A program made the position numbers and the translations under genes. The notes beneath the pieces are model-generated. The model had not been told where the DNA came from and searched no databases. It saw nothing but the letters and a program-made list of their open reading frames with translations. Positions 34,231 to 44,215 of a stretch of DNA of 64,000 nucleotides are shown in pieces. Positions within the stretch are counted from its first letter, which is position 1, and each line of letters opens with the position of its first letter. The DNA comes from Tupaia tana (Eukaryota > Chordata > Mammalia > Scandentia > Tupaiidae), in assembly GCA_026018925.1 (NCBI GenBank), contig JAKSZU010000025.1:24066891-24130890 (forward strand), read 5' to 3'.

Positions 34231-36472
34231 AGAAAGAGGGGTGTCTGGCTTGGGGGTCCCGGGGCGGAAGCTACTGGGGACAGTGCTCCCTCGCAGATCC
34301 TGGCCCAGGGGTTGAAATGTGGGAGTGTGGTGTGGTAGGATGGAGGGCATTCTTGGCTGAAACAGGGGTGTCTGGCTTGGGGGTCCTGGGGCGGAAGCTA
34401 CTGGGGACATTCCTCCCTCGCAGATCGTGGCCCAGGGGTTGAAAGATGGGAGTGTGGTGTGGTAGGATGGAGGGCGTTCCTGGCTGAAAGAGGGGTGTCT
34501 GGCTTGGGGGTCCAGGAAAGTCAGAAGAGAAAAATTTACAAATGAAAGACGTGGGTGAGGGGACAAAAAAAGAAAAAGAAAAAAAAAAAGGAAAAAAAGT
34601 GTATCTGGCAGAAAGAGGGGTGTCTGGCTTGGGGGTCCCGGAGCGGAAGCTACTGGGGACAGTCCTTTCTCTCAGATCGTGGTCAAGGGGTCAGAAGATA
34701 GGAGTGTGGTGTGGTAGGATGGAGGGCGTTCCTGACTGAAAGAGGGGTGTCTGGCTTGGGGGTCCTGGGGCGGAAGCTACTGGGGACAGTCCTCCCTCGC
34801 AGATCCTGGCCCAGGGGTGGAAAGATGGGAGTGTGTTGTGGTAGGATGGAGGGCGATCCTATGTGTTAATCAGAAGAGAAAAATTTACAAATGAGAGACG
34901 TGGGTTAGGGGACAAAAAAAGAGAAAAAAAAAGAGAAAAAAATTGTATCTGGCAGAAAGAGGGGTGTCTGGCTTGGGGGTCCCGGGGCGGAAGCTACTGG
35001 GGACAGTGCTCCCTCGCAGATCCTGGCCCAGGGGTTGAAATGTGGGAGTGTGGTGTGGTAGGATGGAGGGCATTCCTGGCTGAAATAGGGGTGTCTGGCT
35101 TGGGGGTCCTGGGGCGGAAGCTACTGGGGACATTCCTCCCTCGCAGATCGTGGCCCAGGGGTCGAAAGATGGGAGTGTGGTGTGGTAGGATGGAGGGCGT
35201 TCCTGGCTGAAAGAAGGGTGTCTGGCTTGGGGGTCCAGGAAAGTCAGAAGAGAAAAATTTACAAATGAAAGACGTGGGGAAGGGAACAATAAAAGACAAA
35301 AAAAAAAAAAAAAAGGAAAAAAAGTGTATCTGGCAGAAAGAGGGGTGTCTGGCTTGGGGGTCCCGGGGCGGAAGCTACTGGGGACAGTCCTTTCTCTCAG
35401 ATCGTGGTCAAGGGGTCAGAATATAGGAGTGCGGTGTGGTAGGATGGAGGGCGTTCCTGACTGAAAGAGGGGTGTCTTGCTTGGGGTTCCTGGGGCGGAA
35501 GCTACTGGGGACAGTCCTCCCTTGCAGATCCTGGCCCAGGGGTGGAAAGATGGAAGTGTGGTGTGGTAGGATGGAGGGCGATCCTATGTGTTAATCAGAA
35601 GAGAAAAATTTACAAATGAAAGAGGTGGGTGAGGGGACAAAAAAAGAAAAGAAGAAAATAAAAGCGTTCCTGGCTGAAAGAGGGGTGTCTGGCTTGGGGA
35701 TCCAGGAAAGTCAGAAGAGAAAAATTTACAAATGAAAGACGTGGGGAAGGGAACAATAAAAGACAAAAAAAATAAAAAAAAAAGGAAAAAAAGTGTATCT
35801 GGCAGAAAGAGTGGTGTCTGGCTTGGGTGTCCCGGGGCGGAAGCTACTGGGGACAGTCCTTTCTCTCAGATCGTGGTCCAGGGGTCGAAAGATAGGAGTG
35901 TGGTGTGGTAGGATGGAGGGCGTTCCTGACTGAAAGAGGGGTGTCTGGCTTGGGGGTCCTGGGGCGGAAGCTACTGGCAACAGTCCTCCCTCGCAGATCC
36001 TGGCCCAGGGGTGGAAAGATGGGAGTGTGGTGTGGTAGGATGGAGGGTGATCCTATGTGTTAATCAGAAGAGAAAAATTTACAAATGAAAGACATGGGTA
36101 AGGTGACAAAAAAGGAAAAAAAAGAAAAAAAAGAAGAAAATACAAGTGTACCTGGCAGAAAGAGGGGAGTCTGGTTTGGGGGTCCCGGGGCGGAAGCTAC
36201 TGGGGACAGTCCTCCCTCACAGATGCTGGCCCAGGGGATGAAAGATGGGAGTGTGGTGTGGTAGGATGGAGGACTTTTCTATGCGTTAATCAGAAGAGAA
36301 AAATTTACAAATGAAAGACGTGGGTGAGGGGACAAAAAAAGAAAAAGAAAAAGAAAAAGAAAGCGTACCTGGCTGAAAGAGGGGTGTCTGGCTTGGGGGT
36401 CCTTGGGTGGAAGGTACTGGGGACAGTCCTCCCTCGCAGATCCTGGCCCAGGGGTCGAAAGTTGGTAGTATC
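34231..36472 (-). repeat. Distal (5'-most) monomers
   Basis: After the partial third higher-order copy, 34,430-35,300 follows the order of 23,280-24,140, then monomers become more diverged ('gcggtgtggtagg', 'ctactggcaacag', 'gggagggtgatcc'). The array ends within a G-module near 36,472, after 'ggtcgaaagttggtagtat'. In L1 sense this is the outer 5' end. Confidence 0.75.
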
Positions 36473-36488
36473 AACATTAATATTTTTG

Positions 36489-36645
36489 ATTAACGTTTTT
36501 CGTCCTCAGTACAACGAAGGAAGATGAGGCACAGAGTGGTTGAATAACTTACCCAACGTTGCACAGTTAAAAAGTCTTAGTACCAGGCTTAGGACTGTGG
36601 AAGTTTAGCTTCAAAGTCCAAACCCAAATTCACTGCACAATATTT
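36489..36645 (-). repeat. MIR, right half of the split copy
   Basis: Plus-strand order 'attaacgttttt', 'tcctcagtacaacg', 'gatgaggcacagagtgg', 'aataacttacccaacg', 'cacagtta' and 'ttcactgcacaatatt' continues the complement of MIR ('attaactcatttaatcctca...gatgaggcacagagag...') from exactly where the copy at 7,948-8,036 stopped. Confidence 0.85.
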
Positions 36646-37504
36646 TCATAACCTTCCAATGTTTCTGTCTGCCTATGCCTCTACCTTCCTTCCTCTTTTC
36701 CCTTTTGACATTAGCACCCGAATTTTGTTTCTCCCCCTTGTGATTAGGACTAGGTCCGTCAGAGTTTCTCTCCCGGGAATTGAACATTGTCTGTAATTGG
36801 AGCTCACCTCTCTGCCTTTGTGGAGTGGGTTAGTAAGAAGGTCTCAGTCCCTATCAGCTTGATCTCCGGAGTTCAGCTGGTCATTGTTTTCTCTGGAGTC
36901 TGACTCTCCAGTCTTTTCCATCCTTTGGTTTATTGCATGTCCTGTTATTTTCTTGTTGTGAAAACTATTTGGGATTACATAAACCAAAGATGGTTTCTTT
37001 GGCTTGAAACCAAAGAGTTCTGATTGACCCAAAACAGAGCCGACAGGAGGGTGGTTGTGTATTTGTAACCATCTTTGTCTCCATCTTTCTGTGCATGGAT
37101 TTACAAAGGCTTTGGATACTGGTAAACTAGGCTGTTGTGGTCATTTTTTCTCCCCCAGTGGGATTCTTATTAAATGATTGAACTGAATCAAAATGTGAGG
37201 GCTATCTTGTACTTCCTTCAGAGCTGGTGACGAGCTCTAGGTGTTAGTTATCCTCTGATTCCTGAGAGGGAAGCAGACAATTGAGGTTGTGTTCTCTTGA
37301 CATTAGAGTCACGATCTTTTTATTCATAGACCCCTTTCTAAGTAGATATAGGAACCTATGGGGGATTGTAATCTGTCCATTGGTCTTTGTGGTCATACAT
37401 CCCCATGATGGCTCATGACGGTAAAATTGTCTTTATTTTGAGGTACGCTGAATGCTGGGAGAAGCTCATGGACATGAAGGAAATGCTTTTTGAAGGCCCT
37501 TTCT
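36646..37504. other. Noncoding stretch, nothing recognised
   Basis: Moderately AT-rich single-copy-looking sequence with no gene or repeat family that I recognise. Confidence 0.5.
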
Positions 37505-37715
37505 GAGAAATAATATAGATCAAAGCACCTCAGCCTAGTGGCTTGGAGTACAGGCTTGGGAGAGGGACCCTAAGGACGTGGGTTTGATTCTCCTAGCTCT
37601 AGGACTGAGCATGTCTGAGAAAGGTATCCAGCCTCTGCTTACTTCTTTGTTTGTTTGCCTGGCTTGGGCCTGGCACATCGTAGGCGTTTAGTAAATGATA
37701 TTCATTATCAGTAAT
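37505..37715 (+). repeat. MIR
   Basis: Nearly full MIR order: 'agtggcttggagtacaggc', 'gggtttgattctcctagctc', then 'gcctggcacatcgtaggcg' and 'ttagtaaatgatattcatta'. Confidence 0.8.
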
Positions 37716-38009
37716 ATTGATTCGTTGCCCAGAACACGTTCTTCTAATGTGCTAGTTTCAAGTGAGAGTGATTTTGACATTTCTTTGACTATCTTTCATT
37801 TATTGGGCTCCAATGCCTTCTTAACAAGACTCCAGTGCCTCATCCCTCGCCATCTTGGCCCACCAGTGTACTAGATACGCAGCGTCTAACCCAGCCCTCT
37901 GTACACTATGTGTGTCACCGAGAAACATCTGTTTATGGGTTGATTTGAAACATCTGATAATGGGTTGATTTGAACGTTGAGATGGGAGAATATATACTCG
38001 GTGGGAAAC

Positions 38010-38160
38010 AGACTCACGTCTGTCTTGGCATCTCTGTTTACTAGCTGTGTGGCCCTGAGCAGTTTTCTACCACTTGCTAAGTGATAATACCAACTTCCCA
38101 AAGGTATGCGGATCAAATAAACCGAATCGTCAAGGCTTTGTGCAGACTCTGGGCACAGAA
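38010..38160 (+). repeat. MIR fragment
   Basis: 'ctagctgtgtggccctgagc' followed by 'taagtgataataccaacttc' and 'ggatcaaataaaccgaat' is the MIR core and 3' order. Confidence 0.65.
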
Positions 38161-38479
38161 ATCTCGACCTTCTTGCTGACCACGTCGTTCTCTACTTGAT
38201 AGGTGAATCGGCTGTCACCTAAAAGCATGCACGCCAGGTACACACAGCTCAGAAAGGTAGACGTGGGGAAATTCACACTTGCGATGGCCACTGACCAGGG
38301 TAGAATGACGGCTGTGTCCTGAATTCGTGAGTAATTCAAGCAAATCCTCAGCTAACCTAATAGATGTAGGTAAGTGGCTAGCCTTGAAGCAGATTTGCCC
38401 ACAGAATGTTACTCCTTTTCTCCTCAGGATCAACCTACATTTTTCAGGGATAGAATTGCAGGATGAAATGTAGGACACC

Positions 38480-38730
38480 TGGGGGTCAGGAGGTGGCATG
38501 GTGATTAAGGTGCTGGACTCCCACATGGCCAGCTCTGCAGTTTGAGCCCTGATCCTGGAGGCTTGAAACTCACGCTGGGGGTGTGTGCATGCATGCCCAA
38601 GATCCCGAGAGGGGAATGGAGGAGGAGGGATTGTGCTCTGGCCATCCCCCTGGGCGGTGATTTTTCATTTTCCCTCTCTCTGTCTCTCTCCAGTGAGTAC
38701 AAGTGCCCTATGGCAAAATCCTAAAAAAAA
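38480..38730 (+). mobile_element. Family-A tRNA SINE
   Basis: Head with A box 'tggcatggtga' and B box 'gtttgagccctg', body 'gaggggaatggaggagg', tail 'gtgccctatggcaaaat' and an A-run. Confidence 0.85.
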
Positions 38731-39586
38731 GACAGTTAATTGAATTTCAGAAAGCCAAATAATATTTAACATAAATATGCACTGTTTGGAACATACTTGT
38801 ACTAAAATTTTTGTTATTTAGCACCCAAGTTCAACTGAACATTTTATGTGTGTGTGTGTGTGTGTGTAATACATATTTTTTATATATATATAAATTTATA
38901 TATATATATATATATATGAATAAATAGTTTTTCTGGTATCTATATCTATATCTCTTCTAAGCCTGGCAACCTTAATTGGGGCCATATAGCAATTTTCCTA
39001 TGAATCTTGCTGATAAAGTCCGGAACTTTGTCCTTTTTCAGGATAGTTGGGTTCTGCCAACATCTGGTGTCCAGGATTCAAGTTGAACACTCCCTCTGAT
39101 GCTTTTCCCACAACTCTGACAGCACCCCGTTTTTCCTTAGCTTTGTGTTCATCTATTTTAATCCTTTTCAGCAGATGAACAGCATTAACCCACCCTATTT
39201 GTGTGTCATCTATTTATAAGCACTGAAAGAGAGAGGGTGCATTTGGCAGCAAAAACAACTCCTGTTTAGCAACTCAACAAACGTCAAGAGAGGTTTTGGC
39301 TCCAATAAACTTCTCAACGTTGTGATGGATAAAAGGGGATTATTACCGGTCTCTTTCTTTTTGGGAAAATGTAAAAAATGAAAGCAAACACACAAAACAT
39401 CTTGTGAAAAGAAATGGAGAAGGTTTGCTTTTATCCTTGTAGAATATTCTTTGAGGCTGCCTCTCAGCCCCAGCTCTGAAGGCACTAGCTGAACAGCTTT
39501 GCATTAATTGGAGGGGTGGCTGGGCTGACAGCAGTGAGGCCTCCAGCTGACCATGGCGTGGGTGGTCACTCATGAAACTGCCTCAT
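38731..39586. other. Noncoding stretch with TG and TA microsatellites
   Basis: (TG)n at about 38,849-38,867 and (TA)n at about 38,879-38,920. The remainder shows no gene or named repeat. Confidence 0.6.
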
Positions 39587-39598
39587 CAAAAGCCTTCC

Positions 39599-39866
39599 CG
39601 GGAACCAGCAGTTAGCGTAATGTCTATGTCTCTGGACTCCCACGTAGTCGACCGCGGTTCGTGTCCCGGACCCGGTGGCTTAAAACTCACGCCGGGCACG
39701 TGTGCGTGCGTGCCCAAGATCCCAAGAGGAGAATGGAGGAGAAGGGATTGCGGCGTGACCATCCCCCCTGGGGGGTGATTTCTCGCTTTCTGTCTCTCTG
39801 TCTCTCTCTGTCTGTCTGGCGAGCGCACGCGCCCTATAGCGAAAAACCTCTCCAAAAAAAAAAAAA
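39599..39866 (+). mobile_element. Young CpG-rich family-A tRNA SINE
   Basis: Near-intact copy with A box 'tagcgtaatgt', B box 'ggttcgtgtccc', body 'gagaggagaatggaggag', tail 'gcgccctatagcgaaaaacc' and A-run. It is flanked by a perfect 12-bp duplication, 'aaaagccttccc', at 39,587 and about 39,866. Retained CpGs and the perfect duplication mark it as recent. Confidence 0.93.
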
Positions 39867-40157
39867 AAAGCCTTCCCATGGGCTTGCTGGTGCCAGGGAG
39901 ACACCAGAAGGGCCTTGGAGGACCGGGGAAGCTGGAGGGGAGTTGGGAGGGCAGGTGGCCTGGCTTGCACGGTGTTTCTGCACTGGGATCATAGCTAGAA
40001 CTGCCTCTCAAAGAGCCTGATTGGTGTCATCCCAGAGAGGAGCTAGGAGTTCTTTCTTGCTTTGTGTTGCTTTCTTTGTGGGATGATGGGGTTAAAAATG
40101 AAAGCAAACCTCTGCTTAGTTTATCGTTTAAAAGGACAGATTTAAAATGTGTCTACG

Positions 40158-40405
40158 CACGGGCAAGCCTATAGCATGGCGATTAAGACAGCTGAATCCC
40201 ACTTGGCTAACTGTGCAGTTTGAGTCCCAGACCTGGCGGCCTGAAAAACATGCCAAGTGCGTGTGCGTGTGCGCCCAAGATCCTGAGAGGAGAATGGAGG
40301 GGAAGGGGGGAATGCAGCAAATCTCCAACCCCCCTTTTGCTTTCTTGCTTTCACTCTCTCTGTCTCTCCCCCACAAGCATGTGTACCCTCTTGCTATGTG
40401 TATGT
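40158..40405 (+). mobile_element. Older family-A tRNA SINE
   Basis: A box 'tagcatggcga', B box 'gtttgagtccca', body 'gagaggagaatggagg', and a tail changed by growth of a 'gtgtatgt' run at 40,398-40,430. Confidence 0.8.
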
Positions 40406-40639
40406 GTATATGTCTGTGTATGTATGCATGTTTTTTGTTTCTTTTTACTACCAAATGTTTGGGTGGAGAGACCCCTGTGAATGTCAACTTTCGTTCAGAA
40501 TCTCCAAAGGCCAGTGATTTATTTTTCTTTTACCATAGAAGCTTGTGTTTTGTGGGGAGTTGGCACTAATACATTTGATGAGGCTTTCTTGGTAATGCAG
40601 GTGGTTTATACTCATTCTCAATTTTTCTTCTTTCTTTTC

Positions 40640-40657
40640 CTTTTTTCTTTTTCTTTT

Positions 40658-40688
<31 letters not shown>

Positions 40689-40925
40689 GAGTTTTTTGGC
40701 TATAGGGCCATGTGTGCTCACTGGAAAGACAGAGACAGAAAGTGAGAAATCACCCCCTGGGGGGATGGCCATGCCCCAGTCCTTTCTATTCCATTCTCCT
40801 CTTGGGATCTTGGGCATGCACACACATGTGCTGGTGTGAGTTTTAAGCTGCCAGGTCTGGGACTCGAACCATGATCAACTATGTGGGAGTCTAGTGAAGT
40901 AACCATTATGCCATCTGCTGGTCCC
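40640..40925 (-). mobile_element. Family-A tRNA SINE with long poly-T
   Basis: CT-rich then pure T tract (to about 40,688), 'gagttttttggctatagggc', body 'ctcctcttgggatcttggg' and head complement ending 'gccatctgctggtccc'. Confidence 0.88.
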
Positions 40926-41092
40926 ATCAATAATCTTCAAATTGTAACCAAACTGTACGTAAGAATTGATTGTCATATATTTTATAAAAGGAAGGGTTTA
41001 TAGTGATATGCAATGTTTATTCCTAGAGAGACTTTAGAAATGAAACCTCATAAAAATTAAGCTTTCTGTGGAGGAACTATAACACACATTTT

Positions 41093-41353
41093 TTTTTCTT
41101 TTTTTTGTAGAGGTTTTTGCTATAGGGCGCGTGTGCTTGCCAGAAAGACAGAGACAGAGAGACAGAAAGCGAGAAATCACCCCCTAGGGGGGATGGCCAC
41201 GCCACAATCCCTTCTCCTCCATTCTCCTCTCAGGATCTTGGGCATGCATGCACACGCGCCCGGCGTGAGTTCAAGCTGCCGGGTTCGAGACTTGAACAGC
41301 AGTCAACTCCATGGGAATCCAGCGACATAGCCATTACGCTAACTGCTGGTCCT
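41093..41353 (-). mobile_element. Young family-A tRNA SINE
   Basis: Intact copy from 'gtagaggtttttgctatagg' to 'ccattacgctaactgctgg'. Flanked by a perfect 16-bp duplication, 'ctataacacacatttt', at 41,077-41,092 and 41,354-41,369. Confidence 0.95.
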
Positions 41354-41369
41354 CTATAACACACATTTT

Positions 41370-42931
41370 AGGGATATTACCTGTGTGTGAGTGGGGATTG
41401 AAACACCATTTTAGTCATATTTTCTGAGTATCAACTATATACCAGGAAAGACTATAGCTATTAATAATTAGCACTTTTTTTTGCCAAATTTAATTTTAAA
41501 ATTATATGTAAATTGCCTCAATACATTTATATATTTATCCACCATGCATACCATAACGGTAGCTTCTGCTTCAGCCCAGGTTTAAGAATATGCAGTGAGG
41601 AAGAGACCAAGAAAATATTATTCCTCTACTCAAAGACCTGGGTTTAAGTTGAAAAGAAGAGACATTTTTACCTGTTGCAATCAGAAAACAATTTAGGGTG
41701 AACAGCAATACTAGAATTTAAAGCAGGAGAAGGTACTTGGGGAATAAGATAATTCTAGAAAGCCTTGAGGAAAGCTGTGATCTCTTTAAGAAGAGCGGCC
41801 AGGCTTTGAAGTGACAGCAAGGATGGGAGAAGTTCAGGTGTCCAGGGTCCAAGAGCAGCCCACCTGGGGGAGGAAGCAAGGAGGTGTGGCAGGCCCGACA
41901 GGAGCTGTTTCTGAGGCTTCTCTGGGCAAGGCCACGTCTAGGCAAGGGAGCAGAGGGCTTGGCTACCTGCTTACTTGTAAGGGACGTTATCTGCGGAGCA
42001 GCAGACAGCAGTCCCAACCTCTGCCCTCTTCACGGCCCTCTTCAGAGCAACCACGGTAGACATAATCAGGCCATTCTGAGCAACTCACAGCACCTCCCTC
42101 TTTCTGTGCAAGAGGATTTGTTGAGCGGCTATTTCATTCCTGGAAATTCCTCCATGTTCTCCTGGAGTTCAGCCATATGTCAGGGCGAGACTAGAGGCCA
42201 AGTCCTTAGGATCACCCGCACGTAGGACAGTCTTTCAGAAACCCACGGGGATGCACTCGTCAGTAATCCCAGCCCTGTGTTCTCCTTCTGGCTTGTCTCT
42301 CTGCCTTCTTTGTCTCCTGGTCCTTTCTGTCTCTGAGGAAGCAGGGATTCCCTGGTTGGCCGTCTGTGCTCCCTGCTGCCTGAGATCCGAACTGATGATG
42401 CCTTTCTCTTCAGTGTTCACAGGAGCCCAGGTATCCCCTCCCAGCTGCTCTAGCCACTCTCCTCAAATTCACTCGTGTCTTCATTCGCCACATTCTCCAA
42501 CGAATTCGCCCTCTAGCTCTTCCACTCTTCACTGACTTTGTACCAGATTTTCTCCCCGACGTACTGCTGCTTCCTGCTCCTTTTTTCCTTTAATTAATTA
42601 ATTTATTCTCAGGTCCACTGGTCTGCACTGGGGGCATCCCAGCCCCTAAGCTCTGCTTTAGTGTTCAGGCTGGTTAAGCTGGGGCTTTGGGATCAGCCCA
42701 ACCGGGGATGGAAACCAGTTCTACTGCTTCAGCAGCTGTGTGCTTGGAAGGGTTCTTGGCTCTCCGAGCTGCAGCATTCTTGTGCTTGGGAATAACAGTA
42801 CCTGCGTGGAGGGTTTTTGTGAAGATGAAACGTGATACTGCAGGGGGCGTGTGATACTCAGAGAGGAAAAGCCCAGTGAACGGCAGTCAGGGCTATTATT
42901 TTTCTTCTAATGCCAACCTAAATGCAAGTTT
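41370..42931. other. Noncoding stretch, nothing recognised
   Basis: No repeat family recognised. Overlapping frames of 82-113 aa on both strands between 41,718 and 42,535 show no domain; I regard them as chance frames in GC-richer DNA. Confidence 0.5.
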
Positions 42932-42945
42932 GAGGAGTTCTTTCT

Positions 42946-43208
42946 TTTTTTTTTGTTTAAGAGTTTTTGCCTTAGGGCATGTGTACTTGACAGGGAGAGA
43001 GAGAGGGAGGGAGGGAGGGAAAGTGAGACATTACCTTCCCAGGAGGGTGGTCACACCACCATCCCTTGTCCTCTGTTTTCCTCCTGGGATCTTGGGCACC
43101 CACGCACACACACCAGGCAGGATTTTGAAGCCTCCGCATTGGAGACTTGAACTGCGGTCGGTCGTGTGAAAGCCCAGAGATGTACCTGCTATGCCATCTG
43201 CTGGCCCT
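42946..43208 (-). mobile_element. Family-A tRNA SINE
   Basis: T-rich tail, 'gagtttttgccttagggc', agggagggaggg stretch, 'ctcctgggatcttggg' and head complement ending 'gccatctgctggcc'. Duplication 'gaggagttctttct' (42,932) against 'gaggagtactttct' (43,209), one mismatch. Confidence 0.88.
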
Positions 43209-43291
43209 GAGGAGTACTTTCTGATGTTTCCATCTTACATGCAGTGACACAGAATGGCTGAGCATGACCTCCTGGCTACCACCAAACCAAT

Positions 43292-43545
43292 ATGGCAGGG
43301 CTTCCTGGCCTCGTGGTTCGGGCAGCAGGGCCCCACATGGTTGACCACACGATTGGATTCCTGGTCTTGGTGGCTTGAGAAACACACTGGATGTATGTGC
43401 CTGTGTGCCCAGAGTCCTGACAGGATGGAGAAATGGAGGAGAAGGCACAGCGGCATGACCACGCTCATGGAGGGGTGCTTTCTCACCCTCACCCTCCTCC
43501 TCTCTCTGGGAAGCACACACTTCTAATGATAAATTAAAAAAAATT
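43292..43545 (+). mobile_element. Degenerate family-A tRNA SINE
   Basis: Diverged copy: head region 'ccccacatggttgaccac', body 'gatggagaaatggaggaga', tail with 'ctctctgggaagcacac'. Ends are approximate. Confidence 0.6.
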
Positions 43546-44099
43546 AAAGTGGAGGAGATGGTGGGCAGAAGTTAGTTTATTATGTCATTTAGAGATACTG
43601 GGACGGGGGGTAGAGGGAATTTTCAATAGGCAGCAGGGATTTGGGTTTGTTATAAAAATCTAAAAACACAGGAATGGCACTAGCTGCCCATTTCCAGGGG
43701 ATCTGTGTGGCAGTTTAGGGAGATTGGAGACAGGGCAGCCACGTGGGGGTCAGGGTAATGATTTGAGATGCAGGAAGTAGATGAAGAACCAGCCGAAGTA
43801 GCAGCCATGTTAACAAGGAGGTAAGCATGGGGTACAGGAGAGATGGGGTGCAGCGGAGGAAAGGACAGAGCAGAATGTGAACTGAGATTGTGTCTAAGGA
43901 TGTCATGGGAATAATTGTTTAAACTAATAGAAATGAAGATTTTGCAAAAGGAATCAGTAGGAAAAGAGACGTTGAGTTCAAATTTAGGCAGACGGTGACT
44001 CACATCACAGCCAGTAGATTTCACAATCAAAGCCAAACAATTAGCATCAGGGGTGCATGTGGGAATCACTAGCATGTCGTCATCAATTGACATGTCTTT

Positions 44100-44215
44100 T
44101 CATTTTGTGGATTTGACACATAGGTGCCTACTACGTGCCAGGCATGACACCAGGAACTGGAGATGTGGGAGGGAGTAAGACAGAGTCCCTGTCCTGGAGT
44201 TTACATTTTAATGAG
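44100..44215 (+). repeat. L2-like fragment
   Basis: 'gtgcctactacgtgccaggc', 'caggaactggagatgtggg' and 'agtccctgtcctggag' match the L2 3' segment order. Confidence 0.6.

Larger units (their letters stand above)
14341..36472 (-). repeat. 22.1-kb tandem monomer array (L1 promoter)
   Basis: The array has two parts. The G-module is 127 bp; spacing checked at 14,584-14,711, 16,721-16,848 and 23,578-23,705 is 127 each time. It contains the plus-strand landmarks 'gtgtctggcttgggggtcc', 'ggggcggaagctactgggg', 'cagatcctggcccagggg' and 'gagtgtggtgtggtaggatgg'. The second part is an A/purine-rich spacer of about 90-130 bp with 'cagaagagaaaaatttaca' and a run such as 'ggggacaaaaaaagaaa'. By eye I count about 36 G-modules in the 6.86 kb from 19,958 to 26,819, so 110-120 in all. 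Each G-module carries a GC-box core (GGGGCGG) overlapping an ETS-like CGGAAG. I read it as the L1 promoter because it directly adjoins the tether and lies within the same insertion. Minus-strand frames up to 219 aa result from low stop density, not coding. Confidence 0.9.
8871..36488 (-). mobile_element. LINE-1 with giant tandem-monomer 5' UTR
   Basis: A single non-LTR retrotransposon read on the minus strand. In sense order it has a tandem-repeat 5' UTR (36,472-14,341), a unique tether (14,340-13,992), ORF1 (13,991-13,033), a 44-bp gap, ORF2 (12,988-9,149) and a 3' UTR ending in an AATAAA-containing segment and poly(A) at 8,871. That layout is the one known for mouse and rat L1, where tandem monomers act as promoter. 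At about 27.6 kb it is far longer than the usual 6-8 kb. The whole block lies inside one MIR. The segment 'attaacgtt' stands at 8,855-8,863 before the poly-T and again at 36,489-36,497 after the array, a candidate target duplication. The last 16 bp before 36,489 do not match the monomer. Both ORFs carry frameshifts, so this copy cannot move by itself. Confidence 0.85.

Noticed and set aside
14341..36472. CRISPR array
   Set aside because: The repeats are head-to-tail 127-bp units with related, A-rich spacers that are themselves repeated, in mammalian DNA next to an L1. There are no unique spacers and no cas genes.
14341..36472. Coding minisatellite such as a mucin or zinc-finger exon
   Set aside because: No frame stays open across the modules in register, and the repeated A-run spacers change the frame.
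14341..36472. Centromeric or telomeric satellite
   Set aside because: No TTAGGG run, no alpha-like or CENP-B-box-like unit, and flanks are ordinary interspersed DNA forming the two halves of one MIR.
36489..36497. Proof of the L1 target duplication from 'attaacgtt' alone
   Set aside because: The 9-bp match is suggestive, but the site was already duplicated by the SINE before it and is T-rich. I use it only together with the split MIR.
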